A DNA stretch of 64,000 bases from Parvicella sp963922585. Its GTDB lineage: Bacteria > Bacteroidota > Bacteroidia > Flavobacteriales_D > Parvicellaceae. Below, piece after piece: positions 44,201 through 52,847 of this stretch. Within the stretch, counting starts at the first letter, position 1, and every line of letters starts with the position of its first letter. Both the position numbers and the translations under genes were made by a program. The DNA is taken from contig CAWUIK010000003.1 of NCBI GenBank assembly GCA_963922585.1, positions 13,012 through 77,011 on the forward strand. The letters run 5' to 3'. The notes under the pieces were generated by a model. That model saw nothing but the letters and a program-made list of their open reading frames with translations, did no database searches and was not told the DNA's origin.

Positions 44201-46842
44201 ATGATACCTAGTTTTGGTCTAAAGTAAGGAACATTCTTCGAAAACTTACGCCAAATTTCATTTTCTCTATCTAAATAATAAATACCTCCGCCAGTGCCCA
44301 TATACAAAACACCCGTTTGTCTATCCATAGCCAAGTCAGTAATGTTAATCCAATCAGGAAAAATATCAGATTGGTTGGTAAACACATCATCTTCAATTTT
44401 GAAGGTAATATCTTGTACAATCGACAAAGTATTTAAATCAAATTCTACAATTCTTTTTGCGCTACTCTGCCCCCATGGAGGACTTGTTTTTAAAGTAAAA
44501 TAACAGATGCCATTTCTTCTTGGGTCAAAAACGATGTGTTCTAAATCTGCATTGGGGTTACCATAAACATCTGAGGCATTGAAAGATTTTTCCAGTACAG
44601 GATTTGGAGTGACTTGGTTAAAGCCACTGTAGATGTAAAAAATTGGATTTCCAGAATTAAAATCTCTAATTCCTAGAAGATCTGGTTCATTAGGTATTAC
44701 TTTTACTGAATTTACATTATGATGTGTTTGAATATTTAAATTATTATAATTAGAGAAATCATCATTAGAGTAAATTATACTAGCAGTCTTATCGACTGCT
44801 GGATGTAAATCAAGCATACCGTATGCTCTTTGTTGTATATTTTCAGATCCTCTCACTACCCCTTTAAAACTCTTTATTAGATCTAATGTATTAAAATCAT
44901 TCAATACTCGCATCCCCCCAAACTGATCTCTTACAGTAAAAACCTCATTGTTTAAAAATAAGATCTCTCCATCATTTCCATCTCCTGCTGATTTCCAATG
45001 CCATTCATCAATATCGGAGTTATAAATTTGTAATCCACAATGCCAAAAGCCTGAACTAACATAGAAAGGAGGTTTTTGAGCAACAGCCATACGGTCAGAT
45101 TCTGCACAATTAATGCCATTTGATGAAAAATCAAAAATATGACCCGTATTTGAGCGATAAACTCCTCCATCAGTTGCAGCAAGAAACTCTCCATTTTGAA
45201 GAATCATCATATCTCTAACATCTGGATGAAAATTTGTGCCATAGTCTGTTGATTCAATTGAAAAAGTACCGTTAATTGATTTAGCATAATGATTAGTATA
45301 TAGCCACCAATTCTCTTCATTATTAGGGTCAATAGTGAAGCCATTAGCCTGTATTCCAACACCCGTATACATGTTTCCTGTTATCTCAGTCCAACTATCA
45401 AAACTAAAATCATATTTATGAATGACAAAATTATTGGTTCCAAGATCTGGAAGGGCTATATGTAAAAAATTAGGGTTAAAATCTTTACATTGTATTTTAG
45501 CAAATGAAAATTTGTTGTTTCCAGAAATTATTCTTCCTTGGGGTGAGTCAATACTGACCAATCCTCCTAAAAATTGCCAAGATTGTCCATAATTGATAGA
45601 ATAAGCCACATATTCCCTTACTCCATTCAAATAATTTCCATTAATGTCTTTTTCTATTGTTTCAAAATGTGTCAGATAGTAAAAGTCACCATCTTTTTCA
45701 AAAGCAACAACATCTTGAAAACGTACATCAAAAGAAATTCCACTGATAAGGGGTATATCACTGTAAATAGATGAAAAATCAAATTCATTCCATTCTATTT
45801 TGTTTAACAAAGAATTTGTATTTAAATCAGGGATTAAATCCTGCGTGTAATTATCACTGTAAAAAAGCCCCCCTGTCCTGCAGACAACTAATCTAGCGTA
45901 ACTTGATGAATTCAAGGAAGATTTAGTTAAAAGCATTCTAGTATTTATCTCAGTTAATTCTTTACCTATTGGATTATTCCAATCACTCCAAGGTAATGAA
46001 TTCTGATAGCCATTATTATTGATTATAGGATAGCCAATATTTTGATATGTTGTATTACCACTTGAGTTTACTGCTGAACTTTGATCGCATTGTATCCAAT
46101 TTAAGCCATCGTCTTTAGTTCTATAGACTTTTCCCGCTGCCATGCCAATAAACATATATTCATTACTTGGGTCTGGTTGTTCTCCTATAGGCTTAACTAC
46201 AAATGAATTTACATTGGGATTTATTATTTTATCAGTCCCTAAGTCTACCCATTCGTGTCCATTGTCAACACTTCTAAAAAGGCCACCACCACCTTCAAAT
46301 AAAGTTCCTGCAGAAGCATAAATTGTTGTAGGTATAATTGGGTGCTTATATAATCTATCTAACTTACCTACATGTCCATCAAACCTTAGGTTCCCATTAT
46401 TATTTATATGCGGATTAATCCAACTACCACTAAAACGACCTTTAATCTTTGAAGGGTCTTTCGGACCAATTTCTTCCCATTCAATCGATTGAGAACTACT
46501 TTTTACTTTATTTGAATCATAACTTAAAAAGTATTCATATTCCATCTGATGGTCATATGCACTACGTACTTCAAAAGCTTCCTGAAAATTTCCAGAGGAA
46601 GGCATAAATATAGCCCAAAAATCTTTCCAGTGATTGTATCCATTAAGACCCGGTGCTTTTGAGTCTGCAGGTATTGTTGTACTCAAAGAGTCATAAAAAG
46701 CATCCCAATACTCAATCTGAGTAAAATAATTTTGATTATAATCTGGTTTAAATTTATCGGGAGTTGTATTTGGGTTTTGAGAAAAATTGTTGAATGTAAA
46801 TACGACAAAACATACAACAGAAAGTGTAATTTTAATTTTCAT
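41272..46842 (-). CDS. Giant T9SS-sorted propeller/beta-helix protein
   Basis: 1856 residues. Signal peptide ends NNFSQ. Residues ~85-920: sortilin/BNR-like propeller (TIYASAGTLFEGGGGLFRSVDNGHEW, VYRTKDDGLNWIQC, GVYRSNTGHIF). Residues ~940-1330: right-handed beta-helix (GIELQGDASQHQSVSTQGVV, NGITTIGVD, NYGIIIAGAGGLSSSY). Residues ~1405-1585: six ~29-residue helical repeats ending PDW-x-I-x-N. Then a helical linker and a T9SS type A tail (FMVYPNPSDAVITIDL ... GVYLISLKE). A large surface protein, perhaps adhesive or polysaccharide-binding. Operon with the 499-residue T9SS gene. Confidence 0.87.
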   Translation of the reverse strand: MKIKITLSVVCFVVFTFNNFSQNPNTTPDKFKPDYNQNYFTQIEYWDAFYDSLSTTIPADSKAPGLNGYNHWKDFWAIFMPSSGNFQEAFEVRSAYDHQMEYEYFLSYDSNKVKSSSQSIEWEEIGPKDPSKIKGRFSGSWINPHINNNGNLRFDGHVGKLDRLYKHPIIPTTIYASAGTLFEGGGGLFRSVDNGHEWVDLGTDKIINPNVNSFVVKPIGEQPDPSNEYMFIGMAAGKVYRTKDDGLNWIQCDQSSAVNSSGNTTYQNIGYPIINNNGYQNSLPWSDWNNPIGKELTEINTRMLLTKSSLNSSSYARLVVCRTGGLFYSDNYTQDLIPDLNTNSLLNKIEWNEFDFSSIYSDIPLISGISFDVRFQDVVAFEKDGDFYYLTHFETIEKDINGNYLNGVREYVAYSINYGQSWQFLGGLVSIDSPQGRIISGNNKFSFAKIQCKDFNPNFLHIALPDLGTNNFVIHKYDFSFDSWTEITGNMYTGVGIQANGFTIDPNNEENWWLYTNHYAKSINGTFSIESTDYGTNFHPDVRDMMILQNGEFLAATDGGVYRSNTGHIFDFSSNGINCAESDRMAVAQKPPFYVSSGFWHCGLQIYNSDIDEWHWKSAGDGNDGEILFLNNEVFTVRDQFGGMRVLNDFNTLDLIKSFKGVVRGSENIQQRAYGMLDLHPAVDKTASIIYSNDDFSNYNNLNIQTHHNVNSVKVIPNEPDLLGIRDFNSGNPIFYIYSGFNQVTPNPVLEKSFNASDVYGNPNADLEHIVFDPRRNGICYFTLKTSPPWGQSSAKRIVEFDLNTLSIVQDITFKIEDDVFTNQSDIFPDWINITDLAMDRQTGVLYMGTGGGIYYLDRENEIWRKFSKNVPYFRPKLGIIHCTGEIYVSTLNRGVWKAPLIRDENHPTLEWNITSNETWEDRMNLFCTLVIEDGATLTVKGDLVVYGDQKIVVKPGGRLHIDGGKITTECGSMWQGIELQGDASQHQSVSTQGVVEIKNGGTIEYAQNGITTIGVDAAGNKDWSKTGGIIRIENATFKNCRRGIEFLSYQNFNPVTGAPRDNISYVRNTSFINDAPLPDDIIPYCGISLYDVDDVILSNLTFDNSFATTATLAQQRGSGIIALDANITLKPSYDASGNAIPTTISSFKNLNYGIIIAGAGGLSSSYIRENDFENNEVAILLDGAAMTEVVKNNIVLPNEPFDNSNTRQAIGIVADHATGYLVSENNITVSATGSSWARGSYTKNTNITSGQFYKNFLSDVAIGEQIEGQNTQYNIDCNEYTRLSRSVLDIYHHEGFLVDQGGNVIGTSPRHNKFINTCDPVLNSQIYKESLNTNSWTYTAVSGSIEQLCVDDDVSVVDVFASNQCLSKVEDLVGGGIIAIPADKLSIKGLKDEIAVIQNELSIANDATYINLINTAPDWQIRNDLVAAGAGLSNDVLIALINKPNPVADYVVNDVLMVNTPIADEVIIKLMQRGVYQDWVIQNVLLQSIPVSNEILKTLILDDYPDWMIENNLINNSPLYDEVLTTMVAEETFPDWAQKNVLMKNTPLSASVNQAIANRTNPLPTWVMNAVNNSSFVAAAPGTLPNGVTLIDTYTPREVKEKTIEIKNREKLILVDKVVRAYLDTNWIDSARVFLETEGSPEALCALVPIEVRSDTIKTKGHLASLRAIAATMDTIKYGKQKVELNSFCDFYQDMIRFSNRAGGLMNLNGDELNILERYARGTTAIASNARAVLNHIKQNTHSYNLENPNFFYGNGKSGTLLEVSTSNEEVKEQDYFMVYPNPSDAVITIDLIEYGNGCNNCSIVISDLSGKVFFKGNARSTMQVDISGFADGVYLISLKENEHYLSVKKLIVRH

Positions 46843-47023
46843 AATTAAGGTAGTTTTAAATAAGTAGTTAAATGTCTAAAGGCTAAATTAGAAAAAATAT
46901 TCAATAAATAAGTTAAATTACTGTTTTTTCTATGTCATACTTTTTTCTTTTTGACAACTATCCATTTTCTTTCCCAAAGAATGTGTATTTTTACCGAGTA
47001 ATTTTATACCAAAAAATAGTGCC

Positions 47024-48337
47024 ATGAACTTGAATGATACTTTTCCGACCAACTCTGTGCAAGAGTGGAAAGCACAAATCACCAAAGACTTGAAAGGAGA
47101 ATCCCTAACATCGCTAATTTGGAATAGCGAATTCGGAAACATCGATCCTGTTCTATTTGATTATAAAAATAAATATGCTAGAATTCCATCTCATCCTCAA
47201 CAACTAGATAATTCAACTTTAAATACACAATCTTTTTCTTGTAAAAATGCGTCAGACGCTAATCAAAAAATACTAAAAGCACTCGAAGGTGGTGTAAATT
47301 CAATTCACCTTTATGATGTTTCTTTGACTGAACTAGAAGTTACATTTCAAAATATCATGTTGGATATCATCTCTACGAGAATTTTTGTAAAATACGACCA
47401 TTATCATCTTTTTCAAAAACAAATTCAACAATATTGTGAAAAACACGCATACCAATATTCTTCTATTGACCTGAAGATTGTTTCAGACCCCATTGGAGAT
47501 TATATTTCTCAAAAGAATGAAAAATTACATTTGGATGTAAATCATTTTCATATAGATGGAAGCCTTTTTGCCAATGCAGGAGGAAGTATTCAAAACCAGT
47601 TAGGTATGATTCTGAGCGTTGCCAATGAATATTTATGCTATCAAACATCCAAAGGAATAGCAGCTAAAGAAGCCGCTCAGAGTATCAGTTTTACAATTGC
47701 AATAGGCCATTCTTATTTCCCCGAATTAGCAAAAATAAGAGCCTTCAGAACATTATGGGCAACATTATTGAATGAATATGGTGTTTCAGAAAAAGAAGTG
47801 GTTGCAAACATTCACTGTGTAACGTCCAATTTTTATTACTCCAATTTGGATGTACATAATAATCTTTTGAGAGGAACTATCAGCGCAATGGCATCATTTA
47901 TAGGCGGAGCAGACAGCATAGAAACTTTACCCTACGACTTCAACCTTAGCGACAAACAATCTGATGCAAGCCGTTTGGCAAAAAATATTTTTTTAATCTT
48001 ACAAGAAGAAGCGTATTTGAATCAAGTAAAAGATGCTTCTAATGGATCATACTACATTGAACAATTGACCGATATCATTATTGAAGCATCTTGGAAAATA
48101 TTTCAAGAAATAGAAACTCAAGAAGGTTTTATTGCTGCTTTTGAAAAAGGCATTATTTCCGATAAACTTTCTACTGACTTGCAGAGAAAAATAATTCAAT
48201 ACCAACAAAATGAAATTGTTCTCATTGGCTCTAATAAGTATACAAACCCTAATGAAAGCAACAAGGAAGATTATAAAACTATAGAAAAAGACAGTAGATT
48301 TTTGAAATCTTACAGATTATCACAAACCAAAAACTAA
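47024..48337 (+). CDS. mutA: Methylmalonyl-CoA mutase small (beta) subunit
   Basis: 437 residues. Resembles the TIM-barrel part of mutase with degenerate catalytic residues: VQEWKAQITKDLKGESLTSLIW at the start, FHIDGSLFANAGGSIQNQLG, IGHSYFPELAKIRAFRTLWA and GSYYIEQLTDIIIEASWKIFQEIE. There is no C-terminal B12 domain, as is usual for the small subunit of flavobacteria, so it is not taken as truncated. It pairs with MutB in propionyl-CoA/succinyl-CoA metabolism. Just 8 bases separate it from mutB. A TATTTTTA near 46987 may be a weak -7. Confidence 0.88.
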   Translation: MNLNDTFPTNSVQEWKAQITKDLKGESLTSLIWNSEFGNIDPVLFDYKNKYARIPSHPQQLDNSTLNTQSFSCKNASDANQKILKALEGGVNSIHLYDVSLTELEVTFQNIMLDIISTRIFVKYDHYHLFQKQIQQYCEKHAYQYSSIDLKIVSDPIGDYISQKNEKLHLDVNHFHIDGSLFANAGGSIQNQLGMILSVANEYLCYQTSKGIAAKEAAQSISFTIAIGHSYFPELAKIRAFRTLWATLLNEYGVSEKEVVANIHCVTSNFYYSNLDVHNNLLRGTISAMASFIGGADSIETLPYDFNLSDKQSDASRLAKNIFLILQEEAYLNQVKDASNGSYYIEQLTDIIIEASWKIFQEIETQEGFIAAFEKGIISDKLSTDLQRKIIQYQQNEIVLIGSNKYTNPNESNKEDYKTIEKDSRFLKSYRLSQTKN

Positions 48338-48345
48338 ACATTGAG

Positions 48346-50466
48346 ATGAGAAAATCATTTAAAGATATAACTCCTCTAAAGCCAACTTCTGAAGTAACTC
48401 CAAACACTAGAACTTTTGAGTCACCAGAAAAAATTGAAATTAAATCTTATTATACTGCAAAAGATTCTGAAAAATTATCACACCTTCAGTATGTTTCGGG
48501 AATCGCACCTTTTTTAAGAGGACCTTACTCCACCATGTATATCAAAAAGGCTTGGACGATAAGACAATATGCTGGTTTTAGTACCGCTGAAGAATCCAAT
48601 GCTTTTTATAGAAGAAACTTAGCTGCTGGTCAGAAAGGTCTTTCAGTAGCGTTTGATTTGGCAACACATAGAGGCTATGACAGCGACCATCCAAGAGTAA
48701 AAGGAGATGTAGGAAAAGCAGGAGTTGCTATCGATTCTATTTTGGATATGAAACTTCTCTTTGACCAAATTCCGCTGGATAAAATGTCAGTTTCGATGAC
48801 GATGAATGGAGCCGTATTGCCTATTATGGCATTCTATATTGTTGCAGCAGAGGAACAAGGTGTGGACAAATCTTTGCTTTCAGGTACCATTCAAAATGAT
48901 ATTTTGAAAGAATTTATGGTAAGAAATACCTACATCTATCCGCCAAAACATTCAATGAAAATTATTTCAGACATTTTTGAATACACTTCTAAGTACATGC
49001 CTAAGTTCAACTCTATTTCTATTTCTGGCTATCACATGCAAGAAGCAGGAGCAACTGCTGATATTGAATTGGCATATACCCTAGCAGATGGATTAGAATA
49101 TTTACGAACAGGCGTTCAATCAGGATTGGATATTGATGCTTTTGCCCCTAGATTATCCTTTTTCTGGGCGATTGGCATGAATCATTTTATGGAAATTGCC
49201 AAAATGAGAGCCGCGAGAATGCTTTGGGCAAAAATCGTAAAACAATTTAATCCTAAAAATGATAAATCTTTAGCATTAAGGACCCATTGCCAAACCAGTG
49301 GATGGAGTCTTACAGAACAAGATGCTTTTAATAATGTAGCCCGAACTTGTGTCGAAGCCATGGCAGCAGCATTAGGTGGAACACAATCTTTACACACCAA
49401 CGCTTTGGATGAAGCGATTGCATTACCTACTGATTTTTCTGCACGAATCGCTCGAAATACGCAATTGGTTTTGCAAGAAGAAACTAACATTTGTAAAGCA
49501 ATAGACCCATGGGCAGGAAGTCATTATGTAGAACAACTTACAGAAGAAATAGCTAATAAAGCATGGGAATTGATAGAGGAAGTTGAATCACTTGGCGGCA
49601 TGGCTAAAGCAATTGAATCTGGGGTTCCAAAAATGAGAATTGAAGAAGCAGCTGCTAGAAAACAAGCCAAAATAGATTCTGTAAAAGACATCATTGTAGG
49701 TGTGAATGCATATCAAACTGATGAAGAACAAACCTTCGATATTTTGGAAGTAGATAATTCTAAAGTTCGACTTTCTCAAATAGAACGTCTTAACCAAATG
49801 AAGGCTGAAAGAGATGAAAAGGCAACACAAGATAGTTTAACAGCATTGAGCAATGCTGCTCAAAGTGGCGAAGGAAATTTATTGGAATTGGCTGTAGTTT
49901 GTGCTCGAAATAGAGCTTCTTTAGGAGAAATCTCAGATGCTTTAGAAAAGCATTTTGGAAGATATAAAGCCACCATCAAATCAATTTCAGGAATATACTC
50001 CTCAGAATCTATGGAAGATAAAGATTTTATAAGAGCTCAAGAATTGATCAAAGCATTTGAGCAAAAAGAAGGCAGAAGACCTAGAATTATGATTGCCAAA
50101 ATGGGACAAGATGGTCACGATAGAGGTGCAAAAGTAGTGAGTACAGGTTATGCCGATATAGGTTTTGATGTGGATATCGGACCATTATTTCAAACGCCTT
50201 ATGAATCTGCCAAACAAGCAGTAGAAAACGATGTTCACTTTTTGGGCGTTTCCTCATTAGCAGCAGGGCACAAGACTTTAGTTCCAGAAGTGATTGAAGA
50301 ATTGAAAAAAATGGGACGAGAAGATATTGTGGTCATTGCTGGAGGCGTAATTCCTCAACAAGATTATCAATTTCTTTTTGATGCTGGCGTAGCAGCTGTT
50401 TTTGGCCCTGGAACCAAAATCAGTAAGGCAGCTATTGAACTTTTGGAAATGTGGTTGAAAGATTAG
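48346..50466 (+). CDS. mutB: Methylmalonyl-CoA mutase large (alpha) subunit
   Basis: 706 residues, standard for MutB/Sbm. It interconverts (R)-methylmalonyl-CoA and succinyl-CoA with adenosylcobalamin. TIM-barrel: RGPYSTMYIKKAWTIRQYAGFSTAEESNAFY split here, GLSVAFDLATHRGYDSDHPRV, SISGYHMQEAGATADIELAYTLADG and RTHCQTSGWSLTEQDAFNN. The C-terminal B12 domain carries the cobalt-ligating His in KMGQDGHDRGAKVVSTGYAD and the GG loop VVIAGGVIPQQDY. All catalytic segments look intact. Confidence 0.97.
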   Translation: MRKSFKDITPLKPTSEVTPNTRTFESPEKIEIKSYYTAKDSEKLSHLQYVSGIAPFLRGPYSTMYIKKAWTIRQYAGFSTAEESNAFYRRNLAAGQKGLSVAFDLATHRGYDSDHPRVKGDVGKAGVAIDSILDMKLLFDQIPLDKMSVSMTMNGAVLPIMAFYIVAAEEQGVDKSLLSGTIQNDILKEFMVRNTYIYPPKHSMKIISDIFEYTSKYMPKFNSISISGYHMQEAGATADIELAYTLADGLEYLRTGVQSGLDIDAFAPRLSFFWAIGMNHFMEIAKMRAARMLWAKIVKQFNPKNDKSLALRTHCQTSGWSLTEQDAFNNVARTCVEAMAAALGGTQSLHTNALDEAIALPTDFSARIARNTQLVLQEETNICKAIDPWAGSHYVEQLTEEIANKAWELIEEVESLGGMAKAIESGVPKMRIEEAAARKQAKIDSVKDIIVGVNAYQTDEEQTFDILEVDNSKVRLSQIERLNQMKAERDEKATQDSLTALSNAAQSGEGNLLELAVVCARNRASLGEISDALEKHFGRYKATIKSISGIYSSESMEDKDFIRAQELIKAFEQKEGRRPRIMIAKMGQDGHDRGAKVVSTGYADIGFDVDIGPLFQTPYESAKQAVENDVHFLGVSSLAAGHKTLVPEVIEELKKMGREDIVVIAGGVIPQQDYQFLFDAGVAAVFGPGTKISKAAIELLEMWLKD

Positions 50467-50503
50467 AAATTATAATTCTAAATTTTATTTTCAAAAAAAT
50501 CAG

Positions 50504-50511
50504 TATGTTTG
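50504..50511 (+). promoter_or_regulatory. -7 promoter element TATGTTTG
   Basis: Fits TAnnTTTG, 23 bases before the ATG of the small membrane protein. No -33 TTTG. Confidence 0.4.
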
Positions 50512-50534
50512 TTTAAAATTTAAAAATACCTAAG

Positions 50535-50987
50535 ATGAGCGAATTTAATGATACCATAGACAATGGCGAAATTGCTATAACTGAAGAAAGACCTCAGTTT
50601 CTAACTGTACTTTGTGTTTTGAGTTGGATCATGGGAGGTTTGGGAGTCATAGGAGGTTTGGCTTTGCTTTTTATGAAAAGTTTCATGGATGAAGTACTTG
50701 ATCAAATGTCTGAAGAGGAAGCAGAACAATTGTCTATTTTTATGGAAAACTATGACCTCATTACATACAGCACTTTGGTGCTTTATATCTTAAGTATTTT
50801 TGCTGTCATCATGATGTATAGACTAAGTAAAGTTGGTTTTTATATTTATGTTGTGACTCATATAGCACTATCTTTTTATCAATATTTATATACACCTTTT
50901 GTAGTAGATGGAAGCTTTATATTCTCTATGGTCATTCTTTTTGGTTTCATAGGTATGTATGCTGCCAATTTGAAAGCTATGAAGTAA
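50535..50987 (+). CDS. Four-helix membrane protein of unknown function
   Basis: 150 residues with four hydrophobic helices: FLTVLCVLSWIMGGLGVIGGL, ITYSTLVLYILSIFAVIMMY, VGFYIYVVTHIALSFYQYLYT and GSFIFSMVILFGFIGMYAANL. An acidic cytoplasmic or periplasmic loop (MSEEEAEQLSIFMENYD) lies after helix 1. Similar short proteins are widespread in Flavobacteriia without a known role. Its end overlaps the convergent NUDIX gene by 11 bases. Confidence 0.65.
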   Translation: MSEFNDTIDNGEIAITEERPQFLTVLCVLSWIMGGLGVIGGLALLFMKSFMDEVLDQMSEEEAEQLSIFMENYDLITYSTLVLYILSIFAVIMMYRLSKVGFYIYVVTHIALSFYQYLYTPFVVDGSFIFSMVILFGFIGMYAANLKAMK

Positions 50988-51585
50988 AACTACTCAACAC
51001 ATCCAATATAGACGGATAAGTGTTTGCTAATTGCTCATTCATATTGTTAGGGGTTACCCACTTAACATCCGAAATTGACTCCTCTTTTTGAGGAATTAAT
51101 TTTTCTTTTCCATCATACTGCATCAAATACCAATAGGTTTCTTTGAAAAACTTATTTCCTTTCATTGTATAAGTATGATAAGTATTGATGAGATGTTTAA
51201 CAATAACAGGGTTTGAAATTCCGCACTCTTCTTCTACTTCTCTAATAGCAGCAATATCAATGGCTTCATTTTTTTCAACTTTACCTTTAGGTAAATCCCA
51301 AAAACCTAATCTTTTGATAAATAGTATTTCACTATTTGAATTTATAACGACACCACCAGCAGCGATGACCTTTTTATAGTCATGAAAAAACTCATCAATT
51401 AAATTTTCCAGATGATCTGAAGACACTATCAAAAGTAAATTATTATTTGTGGAATGAATTTTCATAATTTGGTCGATATCAGACTTATTTTTAAAAGAAT
51501 AAATCTGATATTGGTCATTAAAATGATGTTTTTCATTGTTTTGAATGAAATAAATCGGTTTGTTATCAATAAAAACTTTATACAT
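50977..51585 (-). CDS. NUDIX hydrolase
   Basis: 202 residues. A complete Nudix box GKVEKNEAIDIAAIREVEEECGI (split: GKVEKNEAIDIAAIRE then VEEECGI) sits at about residues 105-127, preceded by AAGGVVINSNSEILFIKRLGFWDLPKGK. The ~95-residue N-terminal extension is unassigned. It hydrolyses a nucleoside-diphosphate-linked substrate, specificity unknown. The ATG at 51585 (MYKVFIDNK) is used; a longer in-frame start lies within pyrE. It is divergent from pyrE with only 7 bases between the start codons. Confidence 0.87.
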   Translation of the reverse strand: MYKVFIDNKPIYFIQNNEKHHFNDQYQIYSFKNKSDIDQIMKIHSTNNNLLLIVSSDHLENLIDEFFHDYKKVIAAGGVVINSNSEILFIKRLGFWDLPKGKVEKNEAIDIAAIREVEEECGISNPVIVKHLINTYHTYTMKGNKFFKETYWYLMQYDGKEKLIPQKEESISDVKWVTPNNMNEQLANTYPSILDVLSSFTS

Positions 51586-51588
51586 TTG
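51559..51588 (+). promoter_or_regulatory. Promoter of pyrE, ending 4 bases before the ATG
   Basis: TTTG at 51559-51562, 18-base spacer, TACATTTG at 51581-51588, then only CAAT before the ATG at 51593. Transcription would begin at or next to the ATG, so the mRNA should be leaderless. The -7 overlaps the NUDIX start codon on the other strand. Confidence 0.7.
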
Positions 51589-51592
51589 CAAT

Positions 51593-52255
51593 ATGATTTT
51601 GAATGATGAATGCGGGTTAAAGGTAGCAGAATTTTTGCTAAAAATCAAAGCGGTAAAATTACAACCTCAAAAACCCTTTACATGGGCTTCGGGATGGAAA
51701 TCGCCCATCTATTGTGATAACAGAAAAACACTCTCTTACCCGGAGATAAGAACTTTTATTAGACAAAAGTTTGTAGATTTAATTTTAGAAATGTATGGTA
51801 AACCAGACGTAATTGCTGGCGTAGCTACAGGAGGCATTGCTATGGGGGCACTTGTTGCTCAAGATTTAGGAATTCCATTTGTGTATGTTAGATCAGAATC
51901 AAAATCTCATGGTTTGAACAATCAAATAGAAGGAGAAATCAACAGTGGACAAAGCGTAGTTGTGTTGGAAGATTTAGTTTCTAGCGGTAAAAGTTCTTTG
52001 GTAGCTGTAGATGCTTTGAGAGCAGCTGGTTGTACAGTGAAAGGTATGGTTGCTATTTTTACTTATGGTTTTGAGGCAGCTACACAAAATTTTGAAGCTA
52101 AAAAATGTAATTTACATACACTTTCTGATTACCCTACTTTATTAAGACAGGCAGTAGCATCAGAATATATTAATGACAATCAACTTGCTTCTCTTAATGA
52201 ATGGAGAGCAAATCCAAGTACTTGGATGCAAACTGATAAAATTAACCAACAATGA
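51593..52255 (+). CDS. pyrE: Orotate phosphoribosyltransferase
   Basis: 220 residues. It makes OMP from orotate and PRPP in pyrimidine synthesis. Motifs: PFTWASGWKSPIYCDNRKTLSYPEIR, which binds orotate, PDVIAGVATGGIAMGA, VYVRSESKSHG with catalytic Lys and the PRPP signature VVVLEDLVSSGKSSLVAV. The ATG at 51593 directly follows the promoter, so it is preferred over an in-frame upstream start. Its TGA overlaps the next ATG (ATGA). Confidence 0.95.
   Translation: MILNDECGLKVAEFLLKIKAVKLQPQKPFTWASGWKSPIYCDNRKTLSYPEIRTFIRQKFVDLILEMYGKPDVIAGVATGGIAMGALVAQDLGIPFVYVRSESKSHGLNNQIEGEINSGQSVVVLEDLVSSGKSSLVAVDALRAAGCTVKGMVAIFTYGFEAATQNFEAKKCNLHTLSDYPTLLRQAVASEYINDNQLASLNEWRANPSTWMQTDKINQQ
51618..51625 (-). 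promoter_or_regulatory. Candidate -7 for the NUDIX gene, inside pyrE
   Basis: TACCTTTA on the reverse strand, one mismatch from TAnnTTTG. It lies 32 bases upstream of the NUDIX ATG, within pyrE codons. Confidence 0.3.
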
Positions 52256-52665
52256 CAAGAATCGAAAGTAAAGAAGTTGTAATTTCAGCAAAAATTGAAG
52301 ACTGTTTTAATTTTCTGCTAGATATGAATAATTATGGATTGCTTTTGCCAAAAGACAAAGTGAGTCACTGGCAAAGTGATGAAAAACAATGTTCTTTTAA
52401 AATTCAAAATACTTACAAATTGAGTTTGGTTTACGAGAGCAGTACTCCTCATTCATTAGTTTTGGTAAAAAGTGGTCCTGACGCTCCGTTTAGTTTTGAT
52501 TTGACCATCAATCTTACTCAAACAGATGCTGGAATCAAAACTCAGATAGTGAGTAATGCTGATATCAATCCTTTTCTAAAAATGATGGTTCAAAAGCCAT
52601 TAAACAATCTTTTTGATTATATGGCAGAAAGATTGATGAAAGTTTTAGGAGAAAAAAATAGTTAA
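52252..52665 (+). CDS. SRPBCC-fold protein
   Basis: 137 residues following the START/SRPBCC pattern: ESKEVVISAKIEDCFNFLLDMNNYG at the start (strand-helix-helix), central strands (CSFKIQNTYKLSLVYE, HSLVLVKSGPDAPFSFDLTIN, GIKTQIVSNADI) and a long C-terminal helix KMMVQKPLNNLFDYMAERLMKVL. Such proteins bind hydrophobic ligands; the function is not known. Translationally coupled to pyrE through a 4-base overlap, a pairing seen in other flavobacteria. Confidence 0.8.
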   Translation: MTRIESKEVVISAKIEDCFNFLLDMNNYGLLLPKDKVSHWQSDEKQCSFKIQNTYKLSLVYESSTPHSLVLVKSGPDAPFSFDLTINLTQTDAGIKTQIVSNADINPFLKMMVQKPLNNLFDYMAERLMKVLGEKNS

Positions 52666-52757
52666 TCTAATAAGTGCAATCTTATTTTTAACTTTATTAT
52701 TTAGAATGTTTTCCTTGTTTATTTAGGGTATTAGACCTGATTTAAAATTCTTACATT

Positions 52758-52810
52758 ACAAAATACCTCAAAAATGGTATTGTAGGTTTTAGTCATGCCC
52801 CCTTACTTTG
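52758..52810 (+). promoter_or_regulatory. Operator-like palindrome and promoter of the DUF4856 operon
   Basis: AATACC-N8-GGTATT (52762-52767, 52776-52781) is an exact inverted repeat that overlaps a TTG (52780-52782). A -7-like TTACTTTG (52803-52810) follows 20 bases later. A third GGTATT occurs at 52727-52732. Other sequence in the ~180-base gap shows nothing. It does not resemble a canonical Fur box; the regulator is unknown. Confidence 0.45.
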
Positions 52811-52847
52811 TATAAAATTTAAAATCATTCTAAATAATCTTATCGTT

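Noticed and set aside
47024..48337. Truncated methylmalonyl-CoA mutase
   Set aside because: Lack of the B12 domain and short length are normal for the small subunit; the full large subunit follows.
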